Shown here: piece after piece, positions 1 to 12,400 of the stretch
Layout of the letters: the number at the start of each line of letters is the position of its first letter
How positions within the stretch are numbered: position 1 is the stretch's first letter
From: Anadara kagoshimensis
Lineage: Eukaryota; Mollusca; Bivalvia; Arcoida; Arcidae
NCBI GenBank assembly: GCA_021292105.1
Contig: CM037863.1
Coordinates: 9,674,085 to 9,738,084, forward strand
Reading direction: 5' to 3'
Length of the DNA: 64,000 nt
Translations under genes and position numbers: made by a program
The notes under the pieces: generated by a model
Databases searched by the model: none
What the model was told of the DNA's origin: nothing
The model's input: only the letters and a program-made list of their open reading frames with translations

Positions 1-746
1 AAGAGGGATTATTAGTTGTTACACAGTGCCATGTTAAAGTCACCAGTGATATAGGTGCTTGAATCAGCCAGGGTGTAGTGTATGTATTAAGATATTACAG
101 AAACAGGCAAGTTTTAGTTTTATATATATATATTTCTGCGTTTTGGTGAAGGTGAAACAAGAATTTTAGCAAATTATCCCACTTTGCTCATTGTTCCTTA
201 AATCTGTTTTGTTTATCTAAGATATGTTGTAGCTAACTTATATTTATTGAATTATTTATATGTCACTACTTGCAAATAAAGCATCAACACAGGTTATAAT
301 GTTTATTAATTAATAAATGTTATTTTTCTGGCATTTTGAGTAAATGCCCTTTTTCAACTCATTTTTTTTTTGACATGGATTTCTTATACTGAGTGTTTAG
401 TCTCTTGCCAAACACACTTCCAAAACATGTATTCATATTTTTCATTAGGTGGACACCTGTACATATTTTAAATTCTATTGTCTTGTGGTAGTATATATGT
501 CGTAGTTACGTTTGTTGTGTTATAAAAAAGAACAGAAAAAAATTTCCAGGTACGCAAATTTATCTAGATAGTTCAAATATATTGTTTGAATTTTAAACGT
601 CTTTTTGTGTAAACACATTTTTTGAATTTTTTTAAGTTTTAAAAAATGACCTCTTTTGAAGTCACTTGAAATTTGATTCCAGGTTGTATTATTTTTTAAA
701 TCTAAACCCACATGTTGTTATTTTAGAAGTGTTTGTAGCTTACCGG

Positions 747-955
747 CTTGTACATTCCACATGTGGTTATAATCAGCTGTTACAAGAATGTTACATACAT
801 GTATTATTATACCGGTACATACAAATTTGTGTGTGTATAACATATTTTTTGTGATAACCATATTTTCCTCCCCTCCCTCCCCCTCTCTGTCTTTTTTTAC
901 CATCTTGTACATTCCACATGTGGTTATAATCAGCTGTTACAAGAATGTTACATAT
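747..955. repeat. 51 bp direct repeat pair
   Basis: The segment at 747-798 beginning CTTGTACATTCCACATG recurs at 904-955 almost unchanged. About 105 bases of T- and C-rich DNA separate the copies. Confidence 0.75.
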
Positions 956-962
956 ATTATCC

Positions 963-969
<7 letters not shown>

Positions 970-993
<24 letters not shown>
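970..993. repeat. (TG)n microsatellite
   Basis: Twelve tandem TG units. Confidence 0.9.
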
Positions 994-1139
994 AAGGGGG
1001 AAGCAAAAACATTTTGTTTTTTGTGATGCATGTATTTCTTCATATGCACCATATCTTAAATTAATATGTCCTACCTGATTTACAAGGGATACAGTAGCAT
1101 TATAAATTATTTAAACAGCAAGCAGCTTTATAACTAGAA

Positions 1140-1340
1140 CTGTCTCTTTAGAGGCAAATACTCCCCACCCCGGCCAACTAACATTGACCTCCTGACCTTG
1201 ACCTTTGACTTATGCACATAAATTTGGTATGTTGGTTTACATTTTTCCCAAGTTTGATCAAAATCTATCCATAGACATGGAAGATATAGAGTGGACACCA
1301 CATTAGGATGGACAATCGGGCAAACAGACAGACAGACAGG
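1140..1340. repeat. Dispersed repeat, related copies at 61795 and 43800
   Basis: The left part (CTAGAACTGTCTCTTTAGAG) resembles 61790-61860. The right part (tgacctttgac..., 'atccatagacatggaag', then CAGACAGACAGACAGG) resembles 43800-43975 and 47030-47170. The family was not recognised and there is no coding potential. Confidence 0.5.
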
Positions 1341-1772
1341 GTGATTCCTATATATCCCCCTAAACTTTGTTGTTGTTTCTGTACTGAATTTTAGTTATAG
1401 CTTGATGATAAGCATTTCATATCTTTGTTGCAATGGTTTTAGTCAGTAAATAAGTATTATTTTATCTTGATAGACAATGTTCCAGAAAGGGTACCAGTAA
1501 TTTTTAAAAGCTTTTCCTCTAAAACACCATAAGATCAATACCTTTGCATTCATGTGTTGTTAAATATGGCCCACTTATAAGGCCTTAACAATGGGGTTAA
1601 TCTGGAAAAATAAGGGAACGATCATCAATGCTCATTACCCTTTTTACAATTAACATTGTCTATGAATTTGCTTTTCTTAATACTTTTGTGTCAGAACTAT
1701 ATATATAAAGGCAGTTATTGATAATAATTTTGTTCGAACAGTGAGTATGGTCAGTATTACATTGTGATACTG

Positions 1773-1930
1773 CTATGTTTCCATTCCTGGTAGCCAAAAT
1801 CGCCATTGGGTACTCATTTCTGAGGAATTCTTTCAAAAAGTAACCTATTTTAGCAAATTTGTGGAAAAATACTTTAAAAAGGACTATATTTTCACAAATT
1901 TCAGAAATTTGGCTACTTATGGAAACCTAG
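1773..1930 (+). mobile_element. MITE, family A copy 1
   Basis: Starts CTATGTTTCCATTCCTGG and ends ATGGAAACCTAG, giving imperfect terminal inverted repeats of about 12 bp. Flanked by the 6 bp direct repeat ATACTG at 1767-1772 and 1931-1936. Length 158 bp; no coding capacity. See the copies at 3850 and 4623. Confidence 0.8.
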
Positions 1931-3078
1931 ATACTGCATTGGAAACCCTAGATCTCAATTCAATAACACCCTTTTGAAAACACTAAAATGCCCTACACTA
2001 AATTCAATAAAAAACATATAAAACACACTAGAACTTCCTTAAAGCATAATATTGTACTCATTTACACTTAAAGAGGTCATTTATCCATAATTTCTCCAAG
2101 TAACAAAGCTACTTCACAATTAATCAATATATTTTTTTCCCCCGGAAAATTCTGCTCGCTTCTACCATCTGATCATCGCGTAACTAAGATATTGCTAGAA
2201 TCAGCATTACTAAGCACTCGTTTTATTGAAAAAAGTTAACAGCATTTTTGTGATGGTGAGTTGACATGATTTAACGACAGAGTCACATAAATCAGTGGTA
2301 TTTACTACCACAAGGAGATCTAATAAACTGAAGCAGCTGACTTATATTGATTTTATTTTATCGGAACAAAAAGAAATCCATCGTTCGGTCGGTCGTCGTC
2401 GCTGGAGATGCTAGAGAAGTACACTATACACAACCATTTAAGTACATATATCTATATTTAATCTAGAGAAACTGTAAACATAAGAGCAGTTATATCGACA
2501 TGATGGCTGTTAAATTTATTTATATGTTTTGCAAAGATCTTGTTGTTGGAATGCTAATTTAAGACTTCGGAAATAATCAATTGCCATGCTTCAAATATTT
2601 CAAGGAATTTCAGATGAGTCAGTCACGTTTCATCTTGGGTAATTCCGTCACAGAAAATAACTAAGAAAGGAAAATTGTGTCATCTTTGTTGTGTATACAA
2701 AAGAGGAGTTTTGTGTCATACTTATGTCATTGAGATCTTAATGTGGATTTTGTCATCATTACTGGTACTTTATAAATGTGTAGTCATTGATGTTACATAT
2801 AATGAAGACAACAGACTATTAAGTGTAACATGTAAGTTTTGTTTTTGATTTGAAGGTCTTATTTTACTGGTACATCACAGTGATTATTTTCTTGAACCTG
2901 ATATTTTTCAAACATTTTTTATGTGATTGTTTGATATGACAATTCTTGTTTGAAGTACCGGTAGAGTTGATGCTTGCATATTTTGAAGATGTATTACTTG
3001 TATTTAAGGATGGTTTCAAGGAAATAGTTTTAATGGTGTTCATTCTAGAAGGGGGTTATTGATCCCTTATTATACCCT

Positions 3079-3102
3079 CCCCCCCCCCCCCCCCCCCCCC
3101 CC
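3079..3102. repeat. Poly-C run
   Basis: About 24 consecutive C. It sits at the edge of the repeat at 3100-3340. Length is likely polymorphic and assembly-sensitive. Confidence 0.9.
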
Positions 3103-3340
3103 GCTTAAAAAGTGGGGGTATATAGTGATAGGGGTGTCCGTCCGTGTGTCCGTCTGCCCTTCTGTTACACCTTAGGGTACCTATCTCTTATCTGCAACTC
3201 CTCCTAAACCCTTCAATGGATTTAATGAAACTTTCACACAATCTTTGTGATATAATGTAGATGTGCACCTCCTATTTAAAAGCTGGGGGGGGGGGGGGGT
3301 ATTTTTTGTGAGCTTGTGGCTCAGAGTTTTTCTAGTTTTG
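3100..3340 (+). repeat. Dispersed non-coding repeat, copy at 17950
   Basis: The segment from CGCTTAAAAAGTGGGGGTAT through a poly-G run to 'gtgagcttgtggctcagag' recurs at 17950-18200 with strong similarity and the same order of landmarks. Both copies carry long homopolymers at the same places. Family unknown. Confidence 0.7.
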
Positions 3341-3849
3341 TCAAATGTTAAGGCCTTAGTGGGTCATATTTAACATTACATGAATGCACCATAATATGGA
3401 TATTGACAAATGTTTTTTAACAATGGCTGCACTCTGGCATTGAAAATTGAAAAAGTTCTTTAAAAATCTTGAGTAAATATGCATTCATTAAAACATAAAA
3501 AGATATTCATAGACGGTAAAATATTAACTGGTGTCTACATTCATACCTTTCTTGCGATAATTGAATGACAAATTATTAAGAATATATATATAATATTACT
3601 GGTATACTAATTCTGACCTTTTCATACCAGTCAGTGGGCGAGAACAAAATACCAGTTTTGTTTTGAAAAAAAAATGAAATTAAATTGGTACAAAACATAC
3701 ACACGTACATATAAAAAAGAAGTAAGTCACGCTGGCTCAAAATTTACTACAAAACCTTTAAACAAAAGTAGAAATTTAAAGTCATCTAAAACATATTTTA
3801 TTTTGAAATGAATTTTTTTGTCGCAACGAATAAAAAGTGTAGCAAATTG

Positions 3850-4020
3850 CTAGGTTTCCATAAATTTAAAATAATTAGTAGCCAAATTTCCAAAATTTGT
3901 GAAAATATAGTCCTTTTTAAAGTATTTTTCCACAAATTTGCTAAAATAAGTTTTTTTTTAAAGAACTCCTCAGAAATTAGTAGCCAATGGCGATTTTGGC
4001 TACCAGGAATGGAAACATAG
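3850..4020 (-). mobile_element. MITE, family A copy 2
   Basis: Inverted copy: starts CTAGGTTTCCATAAAT and ends GGAATGGAAACATAG. Flanked by the perfect 6 bp duplication AAATTG at 3844-3849 and 4021-4026. 171 bp. An open frame over it (3808-4020) is incidental. Confidence 0.85.
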
Positions 4021-4622
4021 AAATTGCGACATTTGCAACTGACAGCATGAGCCCAGAGTCAAATGTTTATATAAAACAGGAATGGCTAATCACAATACTA
4101 TTTGAATTATTAATTTTGTCATAGAATTGTACCCCTGATAACAATACGTGATAGATAACATACCCAATAAAATCATTTGTTTGTATAATGCACAGCTGTA
4201 TAGAAATGGAAGTCATTAACACACAATCACCGTCACCATTATAGATCTAATGTTCACATTGCCCTTTCTATCATCTGAATAATTATCCACTGGTCCTGTT
4301 CTATCTCAAATTTTTAATTACATTAAGTGAAGATTTGATAGCCGACTGTGTATATTACACCAAATAATGATGTATTGATGTAGTGATAAGGGAGATCATT
4401 TGATTGTGATGTCATTATGATGTTAGAGGGCAATATTGATGCCTTTTAAGGGAGTTCAGTATATGGTCAAACTTTATCTATAACAGATCACACAAGGGAA
4501 CCTGCAAAATTTGCTTTATGGGCAGGTGTCATGTGTGCTTATATACAGGTGCAAATAGCATTAATAAAGACTAAATGGGATAAAATATTACTAGCCAATA
4601 AAAGCTGGCGACCCTTATATAT

Positions 4623-4793
4623 CTATGTTTCCATTCCTGGTAGCCAAAATCGCCATTGGCTACTCATTTTGAAGAATTCTTTCAAAAAGTAACCTATTTT
4701 AGCAAATTTGTGGAAAAATACTTTAAAAAGGACTATATTTTCACAAATTTTGGAAATTTGGCTACTAATTATTTGAAATTTATGGAAACCTAG
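4623..4793 (+). mobile_element. MITE, family A copy 3
   Basis: Same 171 bp structure as the copy at 3850 in the opposite orientation. Flanked by ATATAT at 4617-4622 and 4794-4799. That duplication is low-complexity, so it is weaker evidence than the other two. Confidence 0.8.
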
Positions 4794-6176
4794 ATATATG
4801 GGTGCATTTAAAGCAGGTTTGACTTTACATGCAGCGTATTCACTGTTTGTGCTAATTGTAGAAGGGATCTATCATAACGTTGATCCTTAATTTTGTCATA
4901 TATAACTTCATAATTAACATTACATGAATGCAAAAAATATTTATGTGTTGGTGTTTTAGAGAAAGCCTCTTCTTAAAAATGTTAGATTGAACATTGCACC
5001 ATAATGTCACAGTGTGAGTAAAGTAATGGTGTTTTATTAAGCCCCAATCAAGATTCTTTCCCTTAAATCAGGATGGTAAGTTCTGCAACAGTGGAGCAAA
5101 CTGGAGTACCTGAAGAAAAATCGCCCAGCCTTCGGCATGTGAACTCACAAACTTTCTGACACTAGAATCTGCCTCTATAGACAGCTGTTCTTTATGTACA
5201 GGTCGGGTCTTGTACATACATGTAGTTACACATTGTCTCTAATAGACAGGTGCTATTTATGTACAGGTAGTTAAACTCTAGACAGGTGTTGTATATAGAT
5301 GCACATGTAATTAGACTCTAATAGACAGGTGCTCTTTTTGTAGAGACAGGTATTTGCTACATCATCTTTCAGTTTATACCAAACACGCATTTTAAGTGTG
5401 TACATGTAATATGACATTATTCATTCCCAGGCTTTTATATTTAGTGTATAATGTCATGCTGGGATTCTTATATTGATCATAAACAGGCGGCAGTATCTAT
5501 CTGTTTGCTGTTTGTAATGTGATATATTTGTCAGTATTTTATAGTTGTGTAATGTCCTCTTTATAATCAATTCATAGTTACCTGGTTTATGTCTGAGCCA
5601 GCAGTTTGCTGTAAATATTGGATAATTTCAAATTAATTATTTTTTGGGGGGGAGGGGGGATTTTTTTATGGATTTTAAGCTGTCTGTCAAACAATGGAGA
5701 TTAAGAATTTATGATAAATTGTAGGAAACTGGCAGTGCTTTTTATACATGTATTGGCTAATTTCAAAATATTTAATAATTTTTTAAGTGTCAAACATTGG
5801 ATATTAATTAAGAATTTATGATAAATTGTAGGAAACTGCTGGTACACATGAACACGTGTTGGCTAATTAAAAAAACAAATCATGGTTTTTAAGTGTCAAA
5901 CAAGGGAGATTAAGAATTTATGATCAAATGCAGGAAACCCTGTTGGTATACAGTCAAACTTATCTATAAAGGCCACTGACTCAAGGAAAGTGTCATGTGC
6001 CATTTTTTCAAAATTGTGAAAATATAGTCCATTTTATTTAATTTTTTTGCCAAAAGGCAAAATTGGGTTATTTTTTTGAAGAATAACACAGAAATAGTAG
6101 TCAATGGTAATTTTTGTAGGAATTGAAACCAGAATACATTTCATTTAACTATATAAATTTATTTTTATATTTTCAG

Positions 6177-6290
6177 ATTAATTACAGTATATTAAACATT
6201 CCATATTATTATATCCAGCACATTCCTAGAAAGTCATCAATCACATCATTCCCATATAAAACCAAGAATTAACAAGCTACTTAACAAAGA
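6177..6290 (+). other. 5'UTR part of the start-codon exon, L1-like gene
   Basis: TATATTTTCAG at 6166-6176 is a good splice acceptor directly upstream of the signal-peptide exon. The 114 bases between it and the ATG would be leader sequence, implying an upstream untranslated exon. Inference from the splice signal only. Confidence 0.5.
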
Positions 6291-6363
6291 ATGCAGCACA
6301 CCTGTCTGATATTATTAGGCTTAACAGCCTTGTTGGCCTTGACAGTAGCAAAACAATCTGGCC
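6291..6363 (+). CDS. Exon 1: signal peptide
   Basis: ATG at 6291 begins MQHTCLILLGLTALLALTVA, a hydrophobic secretion signal with likely cleavage near residue 20. Ends in phase 1 before GTGAGT. This is the first ATG after the acceptor at 6176. Confidence 0.85.
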
Positions 6364-6390
6364 GTGAGTATATTCATATACCTGTATTTC

Positions 6391-6422
<32 letters not shown>

Positions 6423-9400
6423 AAGAGAGGGAGAGAGAGAGAGAGGTAGAATAATGGTGTTTTATGCCACGTCAAGATATAAACATTTCACTAGTTTCAG
6501 TGTTTGAAAAAGTCAAAGTTTTCAGCCAGTCATTTACTGATAATTAATATATTCTTGGGGAATTATCAGGGTCTTTTGGGAAAAGGCCCTAAACTAAAAA
6601 TTGGGAAAAACTATCAACTTTTTGCTGATTTTAGGAAAACTTTGACATCATGTCAAAAGTCAGTTTACTCATGACCTTTGAAGCCTTTGATGAAGAATCG
6701 GTATTTTCATCTTCCATTGCAGCTGTTGTTTTAAAATAATCTAGAATCTTTTACTTGATTTTGCTGGTTGGGGGGCTTTCACAAAATTTACCTTCCTTTT
6801 TTGTTTAAAAACCAACACAATTTTCAAATTTTGAATTTTCTCAGCTGATTTTGGGAAAAAACAATGTTTTTTCCATTGGGAATGGGGCCAAATTTCGGCC
6901 GTAAGAAGACCCTTGTTGAATCCCTGATTCTACTGTACATGTTAAACAGGAGATTATTGAAAAAAAAATACTGTAATAATAATAATACTTGTCCATCCCA
7001 AACGTTACCAGTACTGACTGTTATTTCAAACACTGGTTATATAGAGCTGGTCAGTTTTGCGATTAACCACCAACTTTTGGCTATAGAACTGAAGTGACTT
7101 TCTTTATATATTCTTTTACTATATTTCTTGGGTCCTTTAACACGTTTTAATGAAAATGTTATTCCTTAGTTTATGTAAGAGAAAGAAAGAGACGGGTAAA
7201 GAGAGATGTTTTGGGTTATTTTGTGACTTTATGATATATGAAACATTGAGGTTGTCAAGACACATTAATCTTAACATCTGGAAATAGTAGAGGGGTATTT
7301 TTCTGGTTGAATGATACCAGTAATAAAATGGCCCTAGCTTTTAAATGGAACAACCCTTTTTTGAGATTAAGATCAGTCCACTTCTTTTTTGGAGTGTTTA
7401 AGCATTATATTCAATATTATTTATTAGGATTTTTTTGCTTGATAGACAATCAATAATCCATTTGTCTCAAGCTAAGGGAAACAGAAACACACCAGGCAAT
7501 TGAAAATATCTAATTATAAATTCTGTGAAGCATAAATTATAAATGAATTGTCTTGAACTGTTTCTATAGGCGTTATCTAATTGTATTTTTATTTTTCAGT
7601 GGAGAGGCCACCGGTTATAAAAAGCAAGCTAAGATCTAAATATTATGTGTCTAAATCCGTAGTTCATAAAATGTTTCCATGTCAGACCGACGGCAATCCT
7701 GAACCTTCGTAAGTATTTTCTAAATCTAGAAATTATCATATCATGTTTTGATGTAAAGTTGATTCTCAGCACAATGTCTTGAAAACAAACCTAGACTTTG
7801 TGACAAGTTTCCAAATGGTCATTTCAAAATAATTTAGTATGACCAAAATATTGTGGGAAAAGAAATGTTAGTGACTGTCCGAATTGACAGCAAACTTTCT
7901 GTTAATTTAAAAGGGACTTTGGTGGTTGATTGGTGTTACACACATGTTAATGAATCACAACACCTCTGTGTTTAAATTTCACTCGGTAGCAGATCCTTGT
8001 GGTTTTCTTTGGTATTCTGGTTTTCTCCACCATCCTAGAAATGACCAGAGGCCTCGGTGGCCTAATGGATAAGACGTCAGTCACAAATCCAGGGTCTCTC
8101 ATCACTGTGAGTTTGAGATCCGCTTGGACAACATTTTGGGAAATTTAATTTCCCTTGCCTTTGGCATTACTGGTTCACTTGGTGTCAGTATAATGTCACT
8201 GGGGGAGTGGTACGCTTGTCTGCGGCATACTGACTCAATGAGTTAGCATGTTAAAGTCGCCGAGTGCACGCTGGTACAAGGCAGACAATAAAACACACTC
8301 GCACTTCACATGCATACTCAAACTTGTTCATAGATTAATCCATAGTGATTAATAATAGTTCTCACGAAAAGCTGAAAAGTTGCTGATGCAGCGTTAAACA
8401 ACATTCAACCAACCTACAAATGACCACCCGTAAATAAGGTAAAGAATCTTGACTGGGCACCAAAAAACCTCCATTTTTTCACTGTAAGTGATTCATCACC
8501 ACTGTTTGTCAGAATCTGTCGTGTTCTCGCATTATTATGAAAAGATTTGGTGATAAATTGAAAAAGACAAAGAAAATAGACTGGGACGCAAAATACTTTT
8601 AACTTTGGCAATGAGACGAAGTAATTGAGTGGCCCTCTAACAGAGTTTTTTTCTATGACCAGTGCCTTGACAACTATAATATGATTTATCATTTCTTATT
8701 TCAGAGTTTACTGGACACAAAATAATCAGAAATTTGAATCTACAGAATTAAAGCGTATTTATCCAAATGGAACACTTCATATTGTGAAGATTGTCACTGA
8801 CATCACATTGCCACCATATAAAATTGACTGGGGACGGTACCAGTGCTTTGCAGAAAATAAATTTGGAAAAGCAATGGGTCGGCCATTTTTACTGATGGAA
8901 GCAGGTACTAATAGAAAATTTAGGGAATTATTAACTTTTTCAAATTGATACATGTAAAAAAAATTACTTTTTACAAATTGGTTGTATAAACATTTGTATA
9001 TGATAATTGTTTGTTGCAGCATAAAATTTATGAAAAAGTAAATTAACCTAAAATAAAACTCTAGTTAAGCAAAAGATATTAAATTGGCTGTCTAGATGCC
9101 CTCAATTTTGTTCTGAGCACTACTGATGAGGAATTTTATTCCGAAACAGCTCTCTGGTGCTATAAAATTACCACTAAATTAAGTAATAATTGATGACCAG
9201 TTTGCTCATGACATGGCTTACATTAGTTTCCTTAATAACATAGATGACACTAGTTTACCTAATGACATACATACATACATTGTAGATAAACCTTGGTATG
9301 TTTTATGGCTGTTTCACTGTATGTTGATTTCAACCATTTATGCATCATTATTAGACTGATTTGTATATAATTTTGTTATAGTTAACGACCCATTTACTGA

Positions 9401-12400
9401 TGGTATTACTACTGGGACTGACAACAGAGGTGTAGAAGGTCTCCATAAGTCTATAAAATGTCCTGGTGTAGAGGATCAGAAATGTACCCCAAAATCTAAA
9501 TGTCGTATAGAATGGAAGGTCGGAGAGGGAACAAATAACCCCCTATATCTAGATACAAGAATAGCTGTTGATACTGAAGGTAGGTAGTTAATCATTTTAT
9601 CTCTTTCTTTTCTACCTTTTACCCCTATCTCTCTCTCTCTATCTCTCTCTCTCTCTCTCTTTCCATCCATCCACCCACCCACAATCATTGCCATTGCCAC
9701 CAGTGTAAGCTCTGTTCCATGTATAGTTGAAGGTCACAGAGGGAGCAAATAATCCTTTGTATCTAGAATAGCTGTTTATACTGAAGGCATTAAGCTTTAG
9801 TTTATTATCCTCGCTACTACTTCAATCAGTCTCCATAAGTGGGAGGCCATTGGTTCGAAACCTGACTGGGTCTGACCCAAGACTTGACTACATTTGTTGT
9901 ATTTTGAGTTTGCGGCCCAGCTCAATTCATTATAGAACTTGAAATAGTAATAAATAGCTAACGTCTATATATGTTAGAGGCTAAGATGCAGTTTTAGGAG
10001 CAATGGGCAACTGGTTCCCTCCTAATCTTAATACCTGTGGTATAAGATTTTAGTACTTTTATGAATTCTCAATATAGATGTGAATGCCAGTACTTTCAGT
10101 ACTTTGATTCTTTTTTACAGGTACTCTACATTTTGCCTATTTAAAGAAGAGCGACCAGAAGAATTCTGATTTGGATTTTTATGCTTGTTCTGTATTCAAT
10201 GAAGAGACTAATTCATTAACTAAAGGACCACAAGTTAAACTAACAGTAGTGGATTCAACAGTCGAAGGTAAATACATTTATATAACTTAAATTCACATTA
10301 TTTGAAGTAGAACCTGCCATGTTTTAATCCTGTTAAAAATCGTCAGATTTCAGATATTGTAATTATAACATCTTTGCTACAAGGACCCCAGCTGTTGCAA
10401 GCATATCAGTTTGCTAAAAAAATTTGAGCAATTTACTTTCTCCCAATTTTTAAAAAAGTAAAATTTTCTCAAATGTTGAAGGCAGAAGACTGTAATTAAA
10501 AACTCCCATAACCAGTTGAAAGGCCAGCTTCGATTTTTTCCGTTAAACCCGCGATTTAATCTTCAGGGCCGTTCAAGGGGGGTACGGTAATTCAAATTTA
10601 GTCGGCAGATGGCGCTGTGTCGTCACCTCGAAGAATTTGCATTTTAGGGTTGACGCAATAAATCATTAATTAAATGGTGTTTTTAACTTAAACTATATAT
10701 AATTTTGTATCCGTTTGATAGAAAATTGATTTTTCTATACGATCACAACAATTAAACACTCCTTATAACTAATTAAAATGCTGAAATCATAGACATAAAC
10801 TGCGGTATTGTGAAAGGTCAAAATCAAGTGGGCGGTGCATTCAGAGTTTATGCCCGGTAAATTGAATTGACAGAATCGCATCCCACACCGATTCGGTTAA
10901 AAATTATAGTCGTAATCGGTAGCATATAGAACACCGGTCATTTTGATACCGGGTAGAAACCATCATTCGCACCGGTTATTGCACAGGAACATTGTCAAGT
11001 TAACCCTGCGTGCCGATGATTTGGAAAACAAAACGTGCTATTTATTGCGTCTAGACATCTTCTAATTTGTTTATTTTTACTCTAGATATTTGTTGGTGTG
11101 TTTTTAATATAATCTTTAAACATTTTTGTTTAATTTTAGTTCAATTTTGTAGAAAAAATGCCACGAAAATCAAACATCCAGATCGCCCAGCTGGTCCCAT
11201 GTAGTCACTATGTGACTCAGATATCAGCTGATATTGGATTTTTTTACACTTTCATTACATTTAGAGTCACAAGATGGACAGTTTGCTAGAAAACCATCTG
11301 AACAACAATTATCTGGCGTTGATTTAACTGCTGCAGTGCATGCAAATTTTAAAACAATGTGTTTTTAATGTTTCAGATCAGAAGTTGACAGTTGTATCAC
11401 ATATTTACAGGTACACAGGCTGGCAGGGAGGCTGAAGGAGCATAATTATACATGTAGTTTGTTAAATTTCAGAAAGTTTGCAGAAGAGGAGAAGTCGATA
11501 TAGAAAATTACATAAAATGTTTTCAACTGTAAATTACTTTCTTTTGTTTTTAGAAATTTGAACAGTTTAGCCACTTCAAGGGTTGGAGATAGATTTTAAA
11601 TACCAAAGTTCAGTTTAGTTATTCAGAAACAGAGCAGTATCACAGGAGATGATGTTGGCAGATATTGTGGTCCAGGTTGCAAATGCACAAATTGCAAAAA
11701 TCTTGTAATTAATGCCATTCTAGATCCTTCAGCTATCACTACTGCTACTGTTGTTGATGATTCCACAGCTACAAATACCATAGGTTTTTATAACATTGAT
11801 GCTAATTTTGAATGTTTTCTCTCCACAGTAACCACAGCAAGTATGGATGTACCAGCAGAAAACATACTTGACAACACAGAAAATTCAGAAATGGATCACA
11901 AAGATTCTTGTACTACATGTATTAGATAATTACTGTTCAAACATTTCATATTTTTAAAGTTGATACATGTACATGTATTTGAGCTTTTTATGAAATTTAT
12001 CACAATATAACCCATTCACTTTTATTGTGCAAGAATCTATGTAAATATCTTTTACTGTATTTCAATTTTAGCCAAACTTTAAATCATGGATCATTGCTGC
12101 ACACATCATAGCCAGTTCATACAGCCCCACAGTACCATTCTTGTGTGGTGATTGATGTTATACTGGTACTACATTAAATCATTCTGTTTTAATTAATTTC
12201 TTTTTTGTTCATTTTCAAGAATACAGAATATATGTAGTTTATTTTCATATGATTTTATGATACATCATACATGTATAATGTATTTATTTCAGATGATTTT
12301 CAGATTACCAATACCCAGATATCTATACAGTTTAGTTTCAGATTATTTATTCCTACAAGTTACTTTTTAGGGTACCCTTTTCAGTTCATTTTATTTGAAG

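Larger units (their letters stand above)
1..6176. other. Upstream non-coding region of the L1-like gene
   Basis: No coding exon was recognised here. The stretch holds a 51 bp direct repeat, a GT microsatellite, three full copies of a 6 bp-TSD MITE, a long poly-C run next to an unclassified dispersed repeat, and MITE-like fragments near 4455-4610 and 5950-6000. Because an acceptor-like site precedes the start codon exon at 6176, at least one untranslated first exon of the L1-like gene should lie in or before this stretch, but I cannot place it. Confidence 0.5.

Noticed and set aside
8414-9022. Minus-strand frames over Ig1 exon 3
   Set aside because: They are antisense to a well-supported exon and show no family resemblance.
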